NCBI GenBank assembly: GCA_037447655.1
Contig: JBBHKE010000965.1
Location: forward strand, 1 to 21,675
Direction: 5' to 3'
Origin: Zygnema cylindricum
Lineage: Eukaryota; Streptophyta; Zygnematophyceae; Zygnematales; Zygnemataceae
Length of the DNA: 21,675 nt
A program made the translations under genes and the position numbers. The notes below the pieces were generated by a model. It worked only from the letters and a program-made list of their open reading frames with translations, made no database searches and had not been told where the DNA came from. Shown one piece after another: positions 17,649 through 21,675 of the stretch (the first letter of the stretch is position 1; the number at the start of each line of letters is the position of its first letter).

Positions 17649-17687
17649 TTTCCTCATCTCATCCGTCATCCATTTCTAGTGTGAATC
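17649..17687 (-). repeat. right terminal inverted repeat of the MITE-like element
   Basis: Reverse complement of 12334-12372 with 24 exact outer bases. Just inside it, at about 17601-17635, are two CACGTCA/TGACGTCA-type sites. Confidence 0.8.
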
Positions 17688-18815
17688 GTGCATTTTAACT
17701 GTTTTAGTAGTATATACAATAATTTGGCATTGACACTAGTTAATCCTTGAGTTTAATAATAACAGGGAGTAGAAAATCCCTTTTGATGTCCGTGCTAGGG
17801 TCTTGAACTGAAATTGATAACTAAAATGAATGATTCAGTTTAGTAATGTAGTGTATCGGGTAATTTGCAATAAGCTCGAAACCAATATCATAGGTTATTG
17901 AACAATGTAGATTCTCGTTTTATCGCTTCGGGGCCATAAAATATTATCACTGAAACATCGGTGAGGCGATGGGTTCACAACCCAGTCCGTGAAAAAAAAA
18001 AACCGGTGTATGGTTTGTAACGTACACCTTTCGCGATAATGTTTTATCAGCCAATCGACCCGATATATCAAAAAACCGTCGCAATAATTTCCTTGCTAGT
18101 ATATTGGACTATATGGGTAGGTTAAAAAAGGTTACAGATAGGTTATCAATAATAGGGTACGAAGACACAAGGCTATTGTTTAGTGGATGAAACTGTACCT
18201 AATTGTCTATTTGAAAGCACCTCTCTAAGACGACCGTAGGACTGTCAAATATAAACCTGTTAGTAAACACCAATACTATGCCTTTTACTAAAATTTCACA
18301 CTATTACATGTTTCAATGTAAATAATCAACGTCGTAAGACAGCCGTCGGATTATCATTTGATTTTTTTAGTTCACCGTAGGAAGGTTTTGCCATAAGGTA
18401 ATTGTATCCTTACAGCGTACACTCACTTAAATAGTATGATATCCAGCAGTAACGATACCCCTATATGCTATTAAATACTTTTTATGCTTCGTTGGTTTGT
18501 CGAAAACTTGAATTAAATTCTAAAACTACCTACTAGTGCGAAAATAAACGCGAAATAAGTGAAAGCTTAGGTCACTGGCTCTTGGATTTCAACCATTCAA
18601 CCTCCAAGATCCTTTACCGAAAAAAAAAAAAACAAACAAACACATCAAACACGTCAAACACGTTTACTTCTTTTTACACCTTTGAATTATGCTTCTACCT
18701 GGTCTGTAGTATGTTCCATGCCCGGGTCTAGCTGCTTTGATTGTGGTAACAGTTCCATGCCTCAGTTCTACCGTACCACGCTCTCGCTCATCTGCAAACG
18801 TTGAGCCACAGGATT
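17688..18815. other. noncoding stretch
   Basis: No gene is seen. A short element at about 17966-17983 (TGGGTTCACAACCCA) imitates a tRNA T-arm and is followed by an A run, but there is no complete tRNA or clear SINE. A weak duplicated motif (AAGAC..CCGT.GGA) occurs at 18227 and 18336. Confidence 0.55.
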
Positions 18816-19020
18816 TACCTGTCAGTTGCCGACGTAAAATTTAGAAGAACAATCGCACGTCGAATCGGACGGCTAACAATAGAGTGACGTTTCATCGCAC
18901 TTGACGCTGCCGAGCATCACGACACGTGTCAGTATTTTAACACATTTGTAGCTACCGTATCCAGGCCAGCTGACGATAAACCAATCGGATATTACGAATT
19001 GGCAGATTGCATTAACAGGG

Positions 19021-19044
19021 AAATTTTGCCAATTGGCAAATTTT
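19021..19044. repeat. 24-bp palindrome, one mismatch
   Basis: AAATTTTGCCAA (19021-19032) pairs with TTGGCAAATTTT (19033-19044) with a single mismatch and no spacer. Confidence 0.85.
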
Positions 19045-19885
19045 TACACCTATATCTTGCGTCGTGTCAGCCGCAGAAGCGGGCTTTAGAGTAGCCAGCT
19101 GGCATATTCCGTACAATTGCATGACGTGCCAGTTCGAAAGCGGCAACTGATAGTGGTTGTCGTTCAGGAAAACAAGAAGCAAAATAAGTCGTAGGAGACA
19201 AATACCAGAAAACCTTAGGACAAACCAAAATATGAAACGAGCGAAAAAGTCAAACATTTGAAGAAAAAACAAACAGGAAGGGACACCGACAAATGACCAT
19301 AAAGTAACAAGAGCCAAGTGACTTAAAACTTGGGTACGGTCTTTTATACGACAACAAGTAAAACAGATGCGACAAAAAATAGAGACTAAAAAGACAGAAA
19401 TACAGAACAACAAAACGACAAATTTGTTAAAATAAGAAACAAAAATGGAGTACGGCCCTAGCAATCACTTTGACCAGCAACAAGTACACGGCCGATTACA
19501 AGTTTTGCTGCATTAAAAAGTTCGGTTAGATTTCACTATTTCAAGTGCATGGGGTAGTTTAACCCGTCCGATTATGGACAGCACGGCTCCCGTTTACACG
19601 TGCCGAAAAACGACCGCCAGATGTAACAACGTCATTTGCACAAGGGTGACGTAACTCTGGACAAATGCCACGGAAATTTCTAATAGATATTATTAGTCGT
19701 CATCGAATCTTCAACGGAGGGGGTTTAAAAGTACGATATATATTGTTTGACTTCAATATCGGGCCTAGTGGAGCCGATCCCTTACGAAGCTGTCGCAGAA
19801 ATTGCATGTCGGCTAAGCGGCAACTGATATGCATATTATAATATTAATAGGGGAATTGCTAATCGCTGCGCGCAGATAGTTGTCA

Positions 19886-19912
19886 GAAATTGTACATTTT
19901 AAGTACAATTTC
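19886..19912. repeat. hairpin, 10-bp stem and 7-nt loop
   Basis: GAAATTGTAC (19886-19895) pairs exactly with GTACAATTTC (19903-19912). Confidence 0.85.
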
Positions 19913-20394
19913 GTACAGGCTACGTACCTTTAATTTCAGATCTGACGGTCAATCCGTCAAACAACTTTGACTGGCGGTATATTGTACCGGCGGTTAAAAA
20001 AGTGTCGCGCTTGCAAACGTCGACCGTCATAAAAAAAAATAAAAAAATCACACGGCCGGCGCAGGTTTACTGTAACCAAACTGCGGCAGCCACATATAAA
20101 TAAAATGGCTGCGCGCAGGTACACCGCGCATCGTTATAAGTGTCAACGCCACTAAATTGGGTTCTTAAAATCAATTTTTTTTTCCAGAAATAGTATACGT
20201 GATTATAATTTTTCCTTGACTTTAATTGAGGTTCCGTACCCAAAATAGCGTCAAGACCGAAAGTACATCAATATATAATTAGTGTGGTGTACTGATAATG
20301 TCAGACCGTACATATGTGTACCTTTTTACTTGAAATAATTAAAAATAAATTATAAATTATACGCGCATGCATATGAACGTGCGCTGAAAAAATG

Positions 20395-20961
20395 GTATCA
20401 ATTTCGTCGCCAAAAACCTCGTTCTGATGACACTAACAAAAACAACGATAGTTGTAGGCGTGTAGATGTAGATTTTTGTGAAATCGTAGACGTTTAGGGT
20501 TTGGTGACATTGTGACGTCATGCTCACTTGTGACAACGTCGACGTCACTGATTCAATAACTTTCCGCCATGGTTTGCCGATTTCGTTTTATTTGCTTTTC
20601 TCACTCGGCTTGCATTGGAAAAAAACCTATAAATTGTCAATAAAAATATTTTTAAAATATCTTTCATTTTATACCAATATCGTCGTGTCTCATTCTAGAA
20701 AGTGTGAGATACAAGCAATAGTGTGAGAGGGAGAGGGGAGAGGCGACAACGGCGGAAAATTCTTAAAAAAACCCATTAATGAAAGTGGAGGTCTGAGACC
20801 CCTGCAATTTTTTTCCGTACACGCGCATGACGAGCACGGAGAAAAACAGCGAGGACTCTCCCTTGTCCTAAAATTTTTACACTTTTGTGGCGCGTGTGTG
20901 GTTCGTTTTTCATTCGCTGTTTGGGCTGTACTTGAACTAGAATCACCCCCTCGAGGTGATT
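20395..20961 (+). repeat. right copy of the palindrome-ended inverted repeat
   Basis: Read on the plus strand it follows the minus strand of 1640-2212 from the GACACTAAC/GATGAC text near 20425 through TTTAGGGTTTGG (about 20494), TGACGTCA (20514-20521), GACGTCAC (20541-20548), GCCATGGTTTGCC (about 20567), ATCTTTCATTT (about 20659) and GAGAGGGAG (about 20726). It ends at an imperfect palindrome (20941-20961) with AATCACC and GGTGATT arms, the counterpart of the perfect one at 1640-1665. Outside this point the two flanks are unrelated, so the palindrome marks the shared end. Confidence 0.65.
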
Positions 20962-21675
20962 TTGGATGAAGTTTTTTTTTGGGCTGGATTCTCTTGCCCG
21001 AGGGTCGAAAAGGGGAAAACGCCAAAATGCGTTCACATGACCACAAACACGCCGTACATCCAAAGTATGAATTGACGTTCACTCTACTTTGGTAAAAATG
21101 ATTTTCTCGTACGGCTAAAGTTTTTGTCAAAGCTCCCTGAATTTTAGGGCAAAAGACAGAGAAAAGTAGATACTTTAATACATGGGGACGTACCCTCAGA
21201 CGAAAAGTGGGTTAGTTTACAGAAATCGGCGCCTATCCGTACCAGGCCATAACGCTTATTTTGTTTTTATGCGCAAACAACATTACAGAGGATCCTGCCA
21301 GTATTCTCCAGAGGTCTGGGATGTAACAATGACCGTTGGATTTACATTCACGAAGCATTCGCTTCGAAAGTTTCTGTAAATGGTGATGTACACCTCGTCG
21401 AGGTACATCACCATTTACGGAAAAATTTGAGCCGCGACACGCTGGATAAGGAACATACGTGTCAAGACGGCAACCAACGGAAATCGAGAATTTTTGCACA
21501 TGATACATCCATTCAAAAATCCTAACCGAAATCACAAAAGCAATCTCGTAACCAGATTTTGTCACGCTATTTTTGTTAGCGCCCATTTTTCACACTCTTT
21601 GTGGATGCGCTCATTCGTCACGCGAAAAAACAGAAAGTTAAAAAACCCTACAAAAATTGAGCTGGTATCTGACAA
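20962..21675. other. noncoding right flank
   Basis: No recognisable gene. Minus-strand ORFs of 146 codons (20690-21130) and 117 codons (21233-21586) lack any family features, and both run through repeat or hairpin DNA. Confidence 0.5.
21351..21418. repeat. two adjacent hairpins, the second with a ~20-bp stem
   Basis: CGAAGC (21351-21356) pairs with GCTTCG (21361-21366) over ATTC. Ten bases on, GTAAATGGTGATGTAC starting at 21376 pairs with the complement ending at 21418; the stem continues through CCTCG/CGAGG with a 2-nt bulge and a one-base loop. The centre again contains CACCTCG. Confidence 0.9.

Larger units (their letters stand above)
12334..17687. mobile_element. small DNA-transposon-like element (MITE-like), split by the copia element
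   Basis: The ends are inverted repeats: 12334-12372 starting GATTCACACTAG and 17649-17687 ending CTAGTGTGAATC. Twenty-four bases match exactly, and about seven more match after one mismatch. Without the copia insertion and its duplicated target, the element would be about 608 bp and noncoding. The ends contain CACTAG/CTAGTG, which recalls CACTA transposons, but the pairing extends six bases further out and no 3-bp duplication fits. A possible target duplication is TGTAT (12329-12333) against TGCAT (17689-17693). I therefore leave the superfamily open. Confidence 0.7.
18816..20394. other. noncoding stretch rich in short palindromes
   Basis: No gene is convincing; one hydrophobic minus-strand ORF (19012-19464, 150 codons) lies in A-rich sequence and has no family features. 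Structural elements are: GCCAGCTGGC (19094-19103), a 24-bp palindrome with one mismatch (19021-19044), a 10-bp stem hairpin (19886-19912), two CTGCGCGCAG palindromes (19866-19875 and 20109-20118), and an exact 15-bp direct repeat AAGCGGCAACTGATA (19138-19152 and 19815-19829). Confidence 0.6.

Noticed and set aside
17960-18000. tRNA or SINE with T-arm-like TGGGTTCACAACCCA and A run
   Set aside because: No acceptor, D or anticodon arms can be folded around it and no box A is seen at the right distance.
19012-19464. 150-codon hydrophobic minus-strand ORF as a membrane protein
   Set aside because: It lies in A-rich noncoding sequence, spans a palindrome and has no promoter, family motif or conserved pattern visible.
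20690-21130. 146-codon minus-strand ORF
   Set aside because: It runs through the inverted repeat and its terminal palindrome; composition explains the openness.
21233-21586. 117-codon minus-strand ORF
   Set aside because: It includes the large hairpin at 21376-21418 and shows no family features.
1-21675. CRISPR array, bacterial defence system or operon
   Set aside because: No regularly spaced repeats with unique spacers, no prokaryotic gene layout; all recognisable proteins are eukaryotic retroelement products.

Overview
The window looks like repeat-rich nuclear DNA of a eukaryote. There is no operon structure and no convincing host gene. Nearly every recognisable protein-coding trace belongs to a transposable element. 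The copia primer-binding site (TGGTATCAAAGC) is the type common in plant elements, and the GAG, integrase and chromovirus-like integrase tail also fit a plant-lineage genome (moss, fern or alga rather than a flowering plant, given the R2-like LINE). That assignment is an inference and I hold it loosely.

Layout. Bases 1-1634 are AT-rich noncoding DNA with one doubtful small ORF (471-737, minus). At 1640-2212 lies a repeat that begins with a perfect 26-bp palindrome. A diverged copy in the opposite orientation lies at 20395-20961, so the pair brackets almost the whole window. Bases 2213-3400 hold hairpins and a 21-bp minisatellite but no gene. From about 3540 to 9881 the minus strand carries a broken non-LTR retrotransposon (LINE). 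It has an N-terminal zinc finger, a reverse transcriptase, and a C-terminal CCHC plus restriction-like endonuclease, the architecture of the R2/NeSL/HERO group. This LINE is split by a Ty3/gypsy element at 5844-8499 that has 5-bp target duplications (one mismatch). The gypsy element has lost everything between the middle of its 5' LTR and its integrase, and the integrase remnant has nonsense codons and a catalytic Glu-to-Lys change.

At 9882-10182 sits the first half of a copia LTR, followed by unrelated sequence and a 10-N assembly gap (10442-10451). Then comes 1.3 kb of purine- and pyrimidine-rich low-complexity DNA. At 12334-17687 a small DNA-transposon-like element (about 0.6 kb, near-perfect ~31-bp terminal inverted repeats) has been split by a Ty1/copia element at 12843-17583 with an exact CGTTT target duplication. 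The copia LTRs differ by only three substitutions and one 17-bp indel. Its body keeps GAG, protease and integrase but has lost nearly all of reverse transcriptase and RNase H, and it carries several frameshifts and stops. Bases 17688-20394 are noncoding and rich in short palindromes; 20962-21675 are noncoding with a strong 43-nt hairpin.

How the parts relate. The insertion order that can be read is LINE first, then gypsy into the LINE; and the small DNA element first, then copia into it. None of the elements appears able to move on its own. The copia element probably moved recently using proteins supplied by a relative. The least explained part of the window is the outer pair of palindrome-ended inverted repeats, which conserve a cluster of TGACGTCA-type sites.
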